A DNA stretch of 64,000 nt from Mesorhizobium muleiense (GTDB taxonomy: Bacteria > Pseudomonadota > Alphaproteobacteria > Rhizobiales > Rhizobiaceae), in contig NZ_FNEE01000025.1 in assembly GCF_900099905.1 (NCBI RefSeq), positions 1-64,000 of the forward strand. Reading direction: 5' to 3'. Below the pieces are notes generated by a model that made no database searches, was not told where the DNA came from, and saw only the letters and a program-made list of their open reading frames with translations. Made by a program: the position numbers and the translations under genes. This document shows positions 37,307 through 46,594 of the stretch, in pieces; within the stretch, counting starts at the first letter, position 1, and each line of letters begins with the position of its first letter.

Positions 37307-37716
37307 ACAACCTCGTAAAGATTGGGCTGATGAAAAGTGAGCCCCCATCGCTGTCCGAATATGACGGCATGCTGGGTGGCGCGCGCAAGAATTTAACTGA
37401 CGCACAGAAAGGTCTCGACCCCGACAGCCAATTCACTCTCTTATATGGAGCTGCGCATCGGCTTGCCCTGGCAGCCCTACGCCGCGAAGGCTATCGCTCG
37501 GACAATCGCACTTCGGTGTTTCAAGCGCTCGTTCATACCGTCGGAACCGACAAGGCTGACATTCAGATTTTTCTAAAGGCGCACAACGAGCGAAACCTCT
37601 CCGAGTACGAGGGGCACACAGACATTGATGCCAAATTGCTAGCTAACCTTATTGAGTGCACCACGAGGCTAGAGGTTTCGGTTGGCAAACTAGAACCGCC
37701 AGAAGATGACGAGTGA
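37288..37716 (+). CDS. HEPN-like partner protein of the nucleotidyltransferase
   Basis: 142 residues, all helical (LYGAAHRLALAALRREGYRS), followed by HNERNLSEYEGHTD, an R-N-L-S-E-Y stretch that resembles the R-x4-6-H/Y RNase motif of HEPN proteins. A GTG at 37288 (GKQELDNLVKIG) is the best start by homology to related small proteins; ATG at 37330 is the alternative. Overlap with the previous gene means coupled translation. The strict R-x4-H is not exact, so toxicity is inference. Confidence 0.72.
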   Translation: MGKQELDNLVKIGLMKSEPPSLSEYDGMLGGARKNLTDAQKGLDPDSQFTLLYGAAHRLALAALRREGYRSDNRTSVFQALVHTVGTDKADIQIFLKAHNERNLSEYEGHTDIDAKLLANLIECTTRLEVSVGKLEPPEDDE

Positions 37717-38293
37717 GCGGCAATCGAACACGCGCGGGCAAAGGGTCCGACGGTGCGGGTAGCGTATGCCCCGACCGGAACGAAGCCGAGCCGAGTTGCG
37801 CCGTAATCTCGGACGGCTTCACCTGTTGCGTGAACAAATCCGTGAGATCGTTGGGCCAGTGAGGAAATCGATCTTCTTTATGGAAGGCATTTAAGCAACG
37901 GATGCATTCCCATGCACATCGCCGTTCTGTTTAGCAGCTGCCGTTGACCGGCGGGCCAGCCCCTTTGGCGTTCTGGTGTCTGACAGTCGAGCGTCAGGCC
38001 GGACCATGAGATACATCGATAAGGGCTGGACAAGGATGGGAGGGATGACGTGCTTGCGACGGAGGAAACAGTCAAGCAGCTGGGGCGAGAAGGCCAGTTC
38101 TTGCGGATTTCAACTTTGCGTGACGACCGCTCATCGGAGTCAAGGTAACACACGCCGGCAGCGGGTGTCCGGGCGGTTTCCAGCCGCACAATGCGAGACC
38201 GCTGGCGCGAACAAAGCTCGGCTGTACTCGGCACGCTAAGAGAGCCTGCCAAGCCGTCGGAGCCCGGCCTTCCGGTGCGACGCAAGCCGCAGA
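37717..38293. other. Gap, nothing recognised
   Basis: Short overlapping ORFs only. There is no RNA gene or promoter that I can support. Confidence 0.45.
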
Positions 38294-39028
38294 CTAGACC
38301 GCCCTCTTGTTACCCCAAAGCAGAACGTGCAGCTGCGGCAACACGCGGGCTTCGAACCACCTGTCGCTGGTCACCCTTTCGACAAGCCATTCCATTCGCA
38401 TCATTATTCCGTCCAAGTCGACAGAGGTGTCTTCACTGCCAGGGTGCGGCGGCGTGTGATTGCCGGGTTGCAGATAGATCGGAAGGTGCGGATATCGCGC
38501 CGCGACTTCTTTGGCGTAGGCATAGTCACTCTCGTCGAAAACGACGAGCTTGAGCACGATTTGCGGCTTCTCTTGCGCCGCTTCGAGGCACGCCTCAAAC
38601 GCAGCCCAACGGGTCGTCATTTCGCTGGACGGCGGCTTTGGGCTAAGGGTCAGCACGTCAAGATCCGCAAACCACTCCCTCACCACGGAACCCTGCGTTT
38701 CCAGTGCAAAACGATAGCCCTCGCGATGGCCTCGTTCTATGAGGGGACCGAACGGCTGAATGGCCGGGTTGCCGCCTGACAAGGAGACCATAACCGGCCT
38801 GCCGCCGGAAAGCGCATGGACGGTTTGCCACACGGCATCGATCGGCATCGGTAGCCATTCATGGCGATACTGATTGTCCACCGCGTGAAGGCTGTCGCAC
38901 CATGAACAGCGATAATCACATCCGCCGGTTCTGATGAACACCGTCGGCAAGCCGATGAGCACGCCCTCGCCCTGGATCGTCGGCCCGAATATCTCGCTCA
39001 CACGGATTACGGGATGCATGTCGGTCAC
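38294..39028 (-). CDS. queE: 7-carboxy-7-deazaguanine synthase
   Basis: 244 residues, radical SAM. The cluster motif is CDYRCSWCDS (C-x3-C-x2-C, near residue 37) and the N-terminal SEIFGPTIQGEG is typical of QueE. It converts CPH4 to CDG in preQ0 synthesis. A GTG at 39028 overlaps the queD stop (GTGA); an ATG nine bases later is possible. It is third in queC-queD-queE. Confidence 0.92.
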   Translation of the reverse strand: MTDMHPVIRVSEIFGPTIQGEGVLIGLPTVFIRTGGCDYRCSWCDSLHAVDNQYRHEWLPMPIDAVWQTVHALSGGRPVMVSLSGGNPAIQPFGPLIERGHREGYRFALETQGSVVREWFADLDVLTLSPKPPSSEMTTRWAAFEACLEAAQEKPQIVLKLVVFDESDYAYAKEVAARYPHLPIYLQPGNHTPPHPGSEDTSVDLDGIMMRMEWLVERVTSDRWFEARVLPQLHVLLWGNKRAV

Positions 39029-39381
39029 GGACGGTATTCCGCCCAAGTTTTCGGTGTTTCGCTAACGCGCACGGCCGCGGTCTGCGGCAGACGTGCCTTG
39101 CACCATTCATAGAAATGTCTGGCCAGGCATTCCGCCGTGACCTTCTCATGTCCCAGCACGTCGTTGAGGTGCCGATGGTCGAAGCTCTCGTCAATGTAGC
39201 GTTTGAGCGGCGCCAGATCGTGATAGTCGCGCACGAAGCCGTGGGCGTCCAGTTCCTTGGCCGACAGCTCCACTACGACGACATAGTTATGCCCGTGCAG
39301 GCGCGCACATTGATGGTTGGGAGGCAAGGAGGTGAGCTGATGCGAGGCCGAGAAGTGGAATTCCTTGCTGATGTGGAACAT
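39025..39381 (-). CDS. queD: 6-carboxytetrahydropterin synthase
   Basis: 118 residues, full length. Zinc ligands are the His in FSASHQLT and in ARLHGHNYVV; the second-site Asp-His is in ESFDHRHLND. It turns dihydroneopterin triphosphate into CPH4. Its ATG overlaps the queC stop (TAATG). Confidence 0.94.
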   Translation of the reverse strand: MFHISKEFHFSASHQLTSLPPNHQCARLHGHNYVVVVELSAKELDAHGFVRDYHDLAPLKRYIDESFDHRHLNDVLGHEKVTAECLARHFYEWCKARLPQTAAVRVSETPKTWAEYRP

Positions 39382-40082
39382 TACGCGCGCCTCCTGCGCA
39401 GCGCCTCGAGCCAGAAATCGGCGTCCTCGTAGTCGGTGGGATCAGCGTGCCCGGCGAGATGGAACGCTTCGCGCCGCTCGACGCAGGTCCCGCATCGTCC
39501 GCAGTGACGCACGCCGCCCTTGTAACAGGACCAGGTCTCGGCAAACGGGGTGCCGTATCTTGCGCCATCCGCAACAATGTCAGCTTTTCCGAGATTCACA
39601 TACGGTGCATAGAGGCGTATCTGCGCATAGCCGTCGAGCGCGCGGTCTTGCATTGTCTGGAAAGCTTCAATGAAGGCCGGACGGCAATCGGGATAGATGA
39701 AGTGGTCCCCACCATGCATGGCCGCCGCCACCGCTTCGGCGTTGTGGGCGGCGGCGAGACCGAAGGCGATTGCCAACATGATGGCATTGCGGTTCGGCAC
39801 CACCGTAATCTTCATCGTGTCTTCGGCGTAGTGGCCGTCCGGCACGTCGACACTGTCGGTCAGCGCTGAGCCGGAAAGGCCACGGCCGATTTCGCCGATG
39901 TCGATGATCTGGTGCGGGACCTTCAGTCGCTGCGCGCAAAGAGCGGCGAAGCCCAATTCCTTCCTGTGCCGTTGGCCATAGTCGAAAGATAGAAGGCCGG
40001 TGAGTTCGTGCTCCGCTGCCACCATGTGAGCAAGGGAAACGGAGTCCAATCCGCCAGAGCAGACGGCGAGAGTCTTCATCAT
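39381..40082 (-). CDS. queC: 7-cyano-7-deazaguanine synthase
   Basis: 233 residues. The PP-loop is AVCSGGLDSVSLAH (near residue 7) and the zinc cysteines are in WSCYKGGVRHCGRCGTC (near 190). It makes preQ0 from CDG with ATP and ammonia. The start follows AAGGA. Without queF or tgt in the window the end use of preQ0 (tRNA queuosine, DNA modification or secondary product) is open. The 5' part is duplicated as a remnant at 14636-14860. Confidence 0.94.
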   Translation of the reverse strand: MMKTLAVCSGGLDSVSLAHMVAAEHELTGLLSFDYGQRHRKELGFAALCAQRLKVPHQIIDIGEIGRGLSGSALTDSVDVPDGHYAEDTMKITVVPNRNAIMLAIAFGLAAAHNAEAVAAAMHGGDHFIYPDCRPAFIEAFQTMQDRALDGYAQIRLYAPYVNLGKADIVADGARYGTPFAETWSCYKGGVRHCGRCGTCVERREAFHLAGHADPTDYEDADFWLEALRRRRA

Positions 40083-40140
40083 TGGTATCCTTGTTTTGAC
40101 CGGGTAAGGCTGCGACCGGAGATTTCTCTGCGCCCCCACT

Positions 40141-41012
40141 ACTCCAGCGACTCAATTTTGTGAACCGGGAGAATTTCCGCACAGCCCGATTGGAGCGAGC
40201 ATGGGTCGCAAGGAGCGATCTTGCCGGTGATCTCGAAAACCTGATCTCCTCCGGCACGCAGGCCAAGGACCCGATCCGCCTCTCGACCGAATCCGCCAAA
40301 GCTGACCGCGCGCATTTCCTCAACTTGTTGCGGGAAAACGAATACGCCCGCACCAATGCCGCAGCGGAACTCGACCGTGCCAAGCGACTGCTTTCGGCTT
40401 CTGCAGCGCCCGCGAAAACTGTTGAAGAAAAGACTTTCGCCCTCCACAACATTGAGCTCCAGGGCGAGATCCTGGCCCGGCGAAAAATCGCCGAATGAAA
40501 CCAGCAACTCTTCGACATCAACCTGCGCCTCAAGGAGCTCACGGCCACTTTGCATGAGCTCGAGAACGAGCGGGATCTGACTCATATTCGAGCCCCAGTA
40601 CTCTTGAGCAATTCTCAGGCCTCACTTCCGGCAGCTACGTACAGGCCGGGCAAAACGTCGGTTGGGTTTCGCCGGTACCGAACTGGTGGTGGAAATCTAC
40701 GTTCCCCCCAAAGACATCGCTTTTGTGCACCCGGGCCAGTCGGTGCATATCCAAATCGATGCCTACAAACTACAATCAATGGGGTGTCACTGACGCCAAG
40801 GTGCTCAACGTGGCGCAGGACTCCATTCTCCACGGCGGGAGCCCTTCTTCAAGGTCCCCCTTGCGCTGTCTCGCAACCAACTCGTCCTTAAGAACGGGGG
40901 CATCGCTCACCTGAAGAAAGGCATTACCGTTTGGGCACGCTTTCTCGTTGCAGGCCGCACTTTGCTGCAACTCCTCTATGATAAAGTCGACGATTAGCTC
41001 AATCCGCTCTAC
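40141..41012 (+). pseudogene. HlyD-family membrane fusion protein, decayed
   Basis: The coiled-coil part reads AELDRAKRLLSASAA and TFALHNIELQGEILARRKIA, then meets an in-frame TGA at 40496 and continues NQQLFDINLRLKELTATLHE. After further frameshifts come AGQNVGWVSP, a strand with VHPGQSVHIQIDAY, and YNQWGVTDAKVLNVAQDSI. This is the order of a type I secretion adaptor. A stop and at least three frameshifts mean no product. Confidence 0.78.
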
Positions 41013-41055
41013 GCGGGCGACTAATCTTCAATTTCCAGACAGTCAGCGAGCCGCC

Positions 41056-41412
41056 ATGTCAAGCAAGGTCAGCAAGTTTAAGCAGCGCGATATCACCGAT
41101 TGCGGGGCGACCAGTCTTGCTTGTGTCGCTGCCTTCTATGGCCACAAGCTGCTTTTGTCGCGCATTCGCCAGCATGCCTCGACCGACCACTCTGGCACCA
41201 CTGTGCTCGGTCTCTTGGAAGCTGAAGAAGGCTTGGTTTCTTAGCCAAGGGCGTGAGGGGTGGCTTCGACCGCCTCGACAAAATCCCCAAGCCCGCTATC
41301 GCGCACGTCGTCATCAAATTTGCGTTTGGACTTGGCGTCATACAGTGCCGCTGGATAGAGCCCGCCGCCCTGATCTCCGGCGGGTCTAATCAGAGCCCCC
41401 AGCTCCGCTGAT
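41056..41412 (+). pseudogene. C39-peptidase ABC transporter (PCAT), N-terminal remnant
   Basis: The first 60 residues keep the C39 catalytic Cys (FKQRDITDCGATSLACVAAF). After a frameshift at about 41228-41245 the peptidase continues FLAKGVRGGFDRLDKIPKPA with the catalytic His region IAHVVIKF, then stops. Membrane and ATPase domains are missing. With the preceding HlyD gene it formed an exporter that cleaves double-glycine leader peptides. Confidence 0.78.
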
Positions 41413-41572
41413 GAGCCAGGCGCGGGTGCCTCGGGGCTTCCTAGCCTGCACAGCCTTCATGGGACATGGTCAGGATACCTGTTAGATGAACTCCGATTAG
41501 TCTGGACATTCTGCGCGTTCGGATACGCGGCAACGTGAACTTTCCACCCTGCACGCATCCCGACTCGCCCCC

Positions 41573-42346
41573 TCAGTCACCGGTATGTTTCGTGATCCAC
41601 TCGCGATAATACGACACGCGCGTATACACACCGTATGTCCTTCCGCAACCGGCCCCACTCGAGACAATTCCAACCAAGATAGGGTTTTTGCCATGGGCTT
41701 TGGTCAGAGGACCTCCACTGTCCCCTTGGCAAGGATCGGTCCCGCCGCTTTCGGTTCCGGCGCACATCATCCCAGGAAAGATCTCCTCCCCATATTTGCG
41801 GCTGCACGTTTTGTTGTCGACGTATGGGACCTTGCCCTCTCGGAGCTCTTCTGATTCCTCTCCACCATGTCGTGTAACTCCCTTACCCGTCACGGTAAGG
41901 AGCTCGCCATTAGGAATGTCCATCCGGGGGGTAGCAAGGGGAATGGCCACTGCGGGTAGCGTACTGCGCACCCGCACGAGCGCCAGATCATGTTTGAATG
42001 TCTTCGCGACATATTCTTCGTGAACAATAAAGTCCGTTACATCTAACGAAACGCCATTCTTCACAAAGGCCTCGACCTTGGTTGCACCCGCTAAACAGTG
42101 TGCCGCTGTGAGGATCCATTGGTCTCCGATCACCACTCCACCGCATAGATAAGATTTATCCTCTCTGACAATTTTATCCTCTGTGACAATATTGAGTTCG
42201 ACGTACCAAGGATGCTCTTTAGACGTGGTCCGCTTGCCGCGGACGATATCGAGCCCGCCTTGTACAGAAGTTTGAGCATGGGCGTGTTTTCCACCAAAAA
42301 GGGCTGCGAGCGCGCAGAGGGCATGACGACGGGTGATGGGGGGCAT
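41573..42346 (-). CDS. Secreted trypsin-like serine protease (S1 family)
   Basis: 257 residues. The N-terminus TRRHALCALAALFGG followed by HAHA-Q looks like a signal peptide with twin arginines, so Tat export is possible. The catalytic triad is complete: His in LTAAHCLAG (near 79), Asp in HDLALVRV (near 124) and Ser in CQGDSGGPLT (near 212). The Asp six residues before the Ser favours trypsin specificity. Disulphide cysteines are paired as in trypsin. The start follows GAGGAAA. S1 trypsins are uncommon in rhizobia. It lies convergent to the broken C39 exporter. Confidence 0.9.
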   Translation of the reverse strand: MPPITRRHALCALAALFGGKHAHAQTSVQGGLDIVRGKRTTSKEHPWYVELNIVTEDKIVREDKSYLCGGVVIGDQWILTAAHCLAGATKVEAFVKNGVSLDVTDFIVHEEYVAKTFKHDLALVRVRSTLPAVAIPLATPRMDIPNGELLTVTGKGVTRHGGEESEELREGKVPYVDNKTCSRKYGEEIFPGMMCAGTESGGTDPCQGDSGGPLTKAHGKNPILVGIVSSGAGCGRTYGVYTRVSYYREWITKHTGD

Positions 42347-42579
42347 CGGTTTCCTCGTACTATTTGCATTACATCGTGCGGCCGTGTGCCGTTGGCGCGC
42401 CACCCTGCCTGCCCACCCATTAGCTGGCAACCCTCGTCTCGGATGTGATTCAGAATGCCGCAGGCAAACATGCTTTGTCCTCGATAGGACGCTCTGGTTG
42501 CCGTGGGCGGACGACTTCTTCGGAAAGCGCGACGACGGCACGGGGTCCGTTATAGGCAGGCTCTCCATGCTGATGCAGC

Positions 42580-42857
42580 TCGAGACCCTCAGGGTTACTC
42601 GCCGCGCCGATGGCTCTCATGGCCAAGGCCGACGGCTCACGAAAATATGTCGGGGCCGCGGTGATCGGTCTGAACCGCGCCATGAAGGAACGGCTCTACG
42701 AGCGCGTCGCCGGATGCCCGGCCGGGCGCGCAAAGGAATTCCGATCAAGAAGCCGAACGCGCAGTGGATCAAGCCCGGCCTGGTCGGCCACATCAGCTTC
42801 CTGAAAGGCGAGGGCGGGCTGCGCCATGCCACTCTGACCGATGTTCGAGAGGACTAG
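42580..42857 (+). pseudogene. ATP-dependent DNA ligase C-terminal remnant (LigD type)
   Basis: The segment encodes GSRKYVGAAVIGLNRAMKER, then, after a frameshift, IKKPNAQWIKPGLVGHISFL and LRHATLTDVRED before the stop. This matches the last ~90 residues of the ATP-dependent ligases used with Ku in end joining. The nucleotide-binding core is missing. Confidence 0.75.
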
Positions 42858-43189
42858 TCGGCCCCGCAGATCGGTTCACCGGAAGGCATCCGAGCTGGCG
42901 CTCGGCGTTTTTTTAGCGCTTTGGCTGTTCGGGGTCGTCTGAGACAAACGACCCCGATGACCACGTCCATAACAGCTTCCAAGAGCGGCTTGCTGTCTTC
43001 GTCGCGGGCTTCAACGGTAAGGCGGCGGCAAATGACGGTGGGGGTGACTTCCCGCGCATAGTCTGTCAGCGCGGCGAAAGCCTCGAGCCTGACGGAATCC
43101 ATGCCGCCGGCTAACCATGTCCCTTCAGTGTCGGAAAAGAGCCGATCATTGTTGCGTACGTCAAAATAATTAAGGGAAAGGGCGGCCAT
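42854..43189 (-). CDS. DUF6894-like small protein
   Basis: 111 residues. The N-terminal ~80 residues (YFDVRNNDRLFSDTEGTWLA; LEVRDE-like VEARDEDSKPLLEAV) fit the small DUF6894 proteins common in Rhizobiales. The start follows AGGAGA. The C-terminal ~30 residues are basic and read through a terminator-like hairpin of the other strand. Function unknown. Confidence 0.7.
   Translation of the reverse strand: MAALSLNYFDVRNNDRLFSDTEGTWLAGGMDSVRLEAFAALTDYAREVTPTVICRRLTVEARDEDSKPLLEAVMDVVIGVVCLRRPRTAKALKKRRAPARMPSGEPICGAD
42890..42914 (+). terminator. Intrinsic terminator-like hairpin
   Basis: A CCGAG/CTCGG stem with a short loop is followed by a run of seven T on the plus strand, 33 bases after the ligase remnant stop. 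Confidence 0.45.
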
Positions 43190-43233
43190 GTGATCTCCTA
43201 TGGGCTCACTGCTGTCGAGGGTCCCTACAGCCT

Positions 43234-44027
43234 TCAGCGGAGTGGACTGCTACCGATAAGCCTTTCGTACTCGGCTTCCGGTGGGCCATAGCTGCCATCG
43301 GCCAGTTTGATCAGTCCTTCCCAATCACGGATGACGATCTTGCCGCACGTGGCGCGGATCAAGCCATTGCCTTCCAGGACCTCGATGGCGACGGTTACGC
43401 CCGGCCGCCTCACGCCGAGCATGATCGACAGGAATTCGCGCGTGAGTTTCAGCTCGGGGCCAGCGCGATCCTCACACAACAGCAGCCATCGGACGAGACG
43501 GCTTTCGAGCCCCTGGCGGGCGTTCGCGTGAGAGCGGTGTAGCTGGTCTGCACCATCAGGCATTGCACGAAGCGCAGAAGAAACAGCCGCAGGGTGGGAC
43601 TTTGCTCGAGTGCCTCATGAAAGGGGGCTATCGGAATGCGCATCGCCTCTCCGGCGAGCTGGACGACGCAATCATGCGGCGCCAGATTGTCGCCGAGGAC
43701 GACAACCGTTCCTGTCATGCCTTTGTGGCCCAGAATGCCGGCTTCGGCATCCCGGCCGGGCGCCATTTTGGCGATGATAGAGCCGAAGCCCTCCTCTATG
43801 AAGTACACGAAGTTGATCGGCCTGCCTTGCTGTTCAAGGCGATCGCTCAGTGCCAGTTCGACGTGCTCCAGATCCGGCGAGAGCAGGGACCCATCCTGCT
43901 GGTCGAGCAGGCCAAGAAGTCTGTTTCTGTATGGGGAATTTGCGGAGTGCGGCACTGCAACCGTCGCGGCAGGAATGTCATCGGGACTGAAATGGGCGAG
44001 GGCTGCAGTATCGCGGTCGGCGACCAA
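43234..44027 (-). pseudogene. Crp/Fnr-family regulator, frameshifted
   Basis: The N-terminal piece (to about 43530) holds a cyclic-nucleotide-binding-like domain (INFVYFIEEGFGSIIAKM; MTGTVVVLGDN). The helical bridge runs FLLRFVQCLMVQTSYTALT, where the frame is lost. The C-terminal piece (NARQGLESRLVRWLLLCEDR; LTREFLSIMLGVRRPGVTVA) continues in another frame with the winged helix. A single indel near 43530 explains it. No oxygen-sensing N-terminal Cys cluster is present. Confidence 0.8.
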
Positions 44028-44128
44028 GCACCGGCCTAGTGTTTACGCCTGACACAAGAGTCCGGCCCCCACAACCGTTTCGGAATGAGCAGCAGCGCTG
44101 CCGCTGCTCCTCCAATCACACAACGGAT

Positions 44129-45163
44129 TCACGATGCGGCAACTCGAGCCATGATTTCGGATCGAATGGTCGATGCGGTGTATAGCGAGGCATCCAGCGG
44201 CAAATCCCCAAATGCCAGTTGACACAGAAGATAATTAGCACCTGCCTCTTCCAGCTGATCAAGGAGAGCTTTTCGGACAGAAGCTGCCGTTCCCACGACG
44301 CACAATTCACTTTCAATTGCTGCATCGAAGTTCAAAGGCAAGTTTGGTGGAGTGGGAATGGCATTTAGTTCGTATAGAAATTTGAAGCTCTTGAGCCATC
44401 GTTCATAGGCAGGTGCTGCGAGCAAATACGCATCTGTTTCAGAACGCCCTATCACCACCATTCGGAGCAATCCAAGAAATGGCGCTTGGTGGCCAATGTC
44501 AGCATCGTGAATTCGGGCGGCGCGGAACGCGTCGGTAACGCTGCGAACAGAAGTGGAAGGTCCGACGCAGGCGATGTTTGCCCCATTCGCGGCGGCCCAG
44601 CTAGCCGGCTCGGGTCGATTGGTGGCGATCCATGTCGGCGGCTGGGGATATTGGTGAGGTCTCAACGTCAGCGGAACGTCTTTCAACTCAAAGTGGCGGC
44701 CCTCATAAGAAAGCGTCCCGCCTTTCATCGCATTGATGAGAATCTCGCTGGCCTCCGTGTACTGTTCTGGTGCTGCTTCTACAGCAACCCCGAAGTATCC
44801 CAATTCAGTCGGAGCAGAGCCGCGCCCTATGCCGAGTTCAAGCCTGCCGCCGCTCAACTGATCAAGCATGCAGATCTCCTCGAAGGCACGCAGCGGATGA
44901 TAGAGCGCAAGTAGCATTACCATGGGACCAACACGAAGACTGCGGGTTCGCTGGGCGACGCTCGCTAAGAACAAATTCGGTGATGGACCTCTGCCATGTG
45001 GCGTACAGTGGTGCTCTGCGAGATGATACGCATAAAAGCCATAGCCATCGCACGCTTCTGCTAGGCTCAGCCGATCTGCATATTGTTGGGCGATGTCATC
45101 GCCGTTTTCGTCCAGATGATCGAAGATGCCGAAGGTTAGGCCCGAAGCGAAAATTTTCGTCAA
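44129..45163 (-). CDS. LLM-class flavin-dependent monooxygenase
   Basis: 344 residues, bacterial luciferase-like fold (FGIFDHLDENGDDIAQQYAD; YAYHLAEHHCTPHGRGPSPN; GRLELGIGRGSAP). The TTG start at 45163 follows GGAGAATAA. It is 27 bases behind a HisC-like aminotransferase, and the pair resembles y4wE-y4wF on the NGR234 symbiotic plasmid (from memory). It would oxygenate a small substrate with reduced FMN; the substrate may come from the aminotransferase. The product is unknown. Confidence 0.85.
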   Translation of the reverse strand: MTKIFASGLTFGIFDHLDENGDDIAQQYADRLSLAEACDGYGFYAYHLAEHHCTPHGRGPSPNLFLASVAQRTRSLRVGPMVMLLALYHPLRAFEEICMLDQLSGGRLELGIGRGSAPTELGYFGVAVEAAPEQYTEASEILINAMKGGTLSYEGRHFELKDVPLTLRPHQYPQPPTWIATNRPEPASWAAANGANIACVGPSTSVRSVTDAFRAARIHDADIGHQAPFLGLLRMVVIGRSETDAYLLAAPAYERWLKSFKFLYELNAIPTPPNLPLNFDAAIESELCVVGTAASVRKALLDQLEEAGANYLLCQLAFGDLPLDASLYTASTIRSEIMARVAAS

Positions 45164-45190
45164 TTAATTATTCTCCAAATTACCTATGAT

Positions 45191-46387
45191 TTATCCACTA
45201 TTGGAAACATCATAACTTATAACACATCGACACTTATTACTTAATACATTTCCAATGCAATGTGAATTGACTTCATGCTTGCGCACACCGCGATTCCTCT
45301 TAAAGTTCATACAGACGTGTTTGGCGGCAGCAAGGAATTTGTCCATCTGCTCTGTGCTACCAATGCTGACGCGAATGCAGTTCTTCAAATCTATGTCAGG
45401 AAAGCTGGCGATGAGGATCTTCTGCTCTTTCAACGCGGCTTGCCAGCATGAGCCCTCCTGTCCCGCCGGCACACGGGCCAGCAAAAAGTTTGCGTGGGAG
45501 GGTGTTACGGAAAAGCCAAGTTGCAACAGCGCCAGGGTCACTCGCTGTCGTTCATGCTTGATGTGCCTGTGGTTCTCTTCGTAGGCGTGGCGATGCGCAA
45601 GAATGCTTTTCCCGACCGCCTGCCCGATCACGTTCATGTTGAAGACATTCTGGATGTTGCGCAGCCTGCCAATGATTTCTGGGTGACCGAAACCGAAGCC
45701 GACTCGCACGCCAGCGGCAGCATAGCTCTTTGAAAAAGTCCTCAAGATCAAAAGATTCGGATGTCTATTGACGAGGCGCAGGGCATGGTCGGGTGCGAAG
45801 TCAACGTAGGCCTCATCCAAGACGATCAAGCGATCTGCTTGCTCCACAAGGCGTTCGATTTCGGCCACCGGCACGAATGTTCCGGTCGGATTGTTCGGAT
45901 TAGCCAACAGAATGAACTTCGCGTCTTTTGCGGGGCCGGACAGAAGTTTTTCTATCGGCAGGGGATGAGCTTCGCTCGATGCGATTTCGAGAAACTCGGC
46001 ACCCTGTAACATGGCAAGTTTACGGTTGAACGAAAATCCGGGCGACAGCATCGCCACTGTATCTCCTGGGGCGAGGAAAGCTCTGTAGATGAGTCCGAGC
46101 AGTTCCGACGAACCGTTGCCGGCAATCACCTGATCTTTGGAAAATCCGTAAGCGTCGGAGGCAGCTGCCCTTAAGCTGAGATTGTCGTCTTCCGGATAAA
46201 GATAATGGTGTTCGATCGCAGCAATTGCACTTTGCATTACGCTCTTCGGCAACGGAAACGGGTTCTCGTTCGTATTTAGCTTAACGTAATTTGCATCCGT
46301 CGCTGGTCCGTTGGACGAGAGAGCATCTAATTTGCTGGCCACCGGCGAGAAGAGCGAAAGCACGGTCTTCAGTTTTGCATCGCACAT
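45191..46387 (-). CDS. Histidinol-phosphate aminotransferase-like protein
   Basis: 398 residues, fold type I PLP enzyme. It has VKLNTNENPFPLPKSV near the N-terminus, NPNNPTGTFVPVAEIERL (near 163), the PLP lysine in LRTFSKSYAAAGVRVG (near 219) and the substrate Arg in IRVSIGSTEQM. The start follows GGAGAAG. After about residue 358 comes a ~40-residue Cys- and basic-rich tail that HisC proteins lack. It probably acts on a histidinol-phosphate-like or aromatic amino acid in a dedicated pathway with the LLM monooxygenase, not in histidine synthesis. Confidence 0.85.
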   Translation of the reverse strand: MCDAKLKTVLSLFSPVASKLDALSSNGPATDANYVKLNTNENPFPLPKSVMQSAIAAIEHHYLYPEDDNLSLRAAASDAYGFSKDQVIAGNGSSELLGLIYRAFLAPGDTVAMLSPGFSFNRKLAMLQGAEFLEIASSEAHPLPIEKLLSGPAKDAKFILLANPNNPTGTFVPVAEIERLVEQADRLIVLDEAYVDFAPDHALRLVNRHPNLLILRTFSKSYAAAGVRVGFGFGHPEIIGRLRNIQNVFNMNVIGQAVGKSILAHRHAYEENHRHIKHERQRVTLALLQLGFSVTPSHANFLLARVPAGQEGSCWQAALKEQKILIASFPDIDLKNCIRVSIGSTEQMDKFLAAAKHVCMNFKRNRGVRKHEVNSHCIGNVLSNKCRCVISYDVSNSG

Positions 46388-46594
46388 GTTCTTCTCCGTT
46401 TTTCAGTCCCGCAGGGCATGTGACATGAGGCAATCGTTGATCGTGACTTGATCGACGTTCGGCTATGTCAGCGCTGCCTTCCCACCTTGGTGGGATCGCC
46501 GACCACGGTTTGGATTTGACACCGGGAAGCTGTCGAGAACCTGATGACGACCCAACGTGTGGCCGACGGCCGATTCGGCGCAACAGACGGTGTT

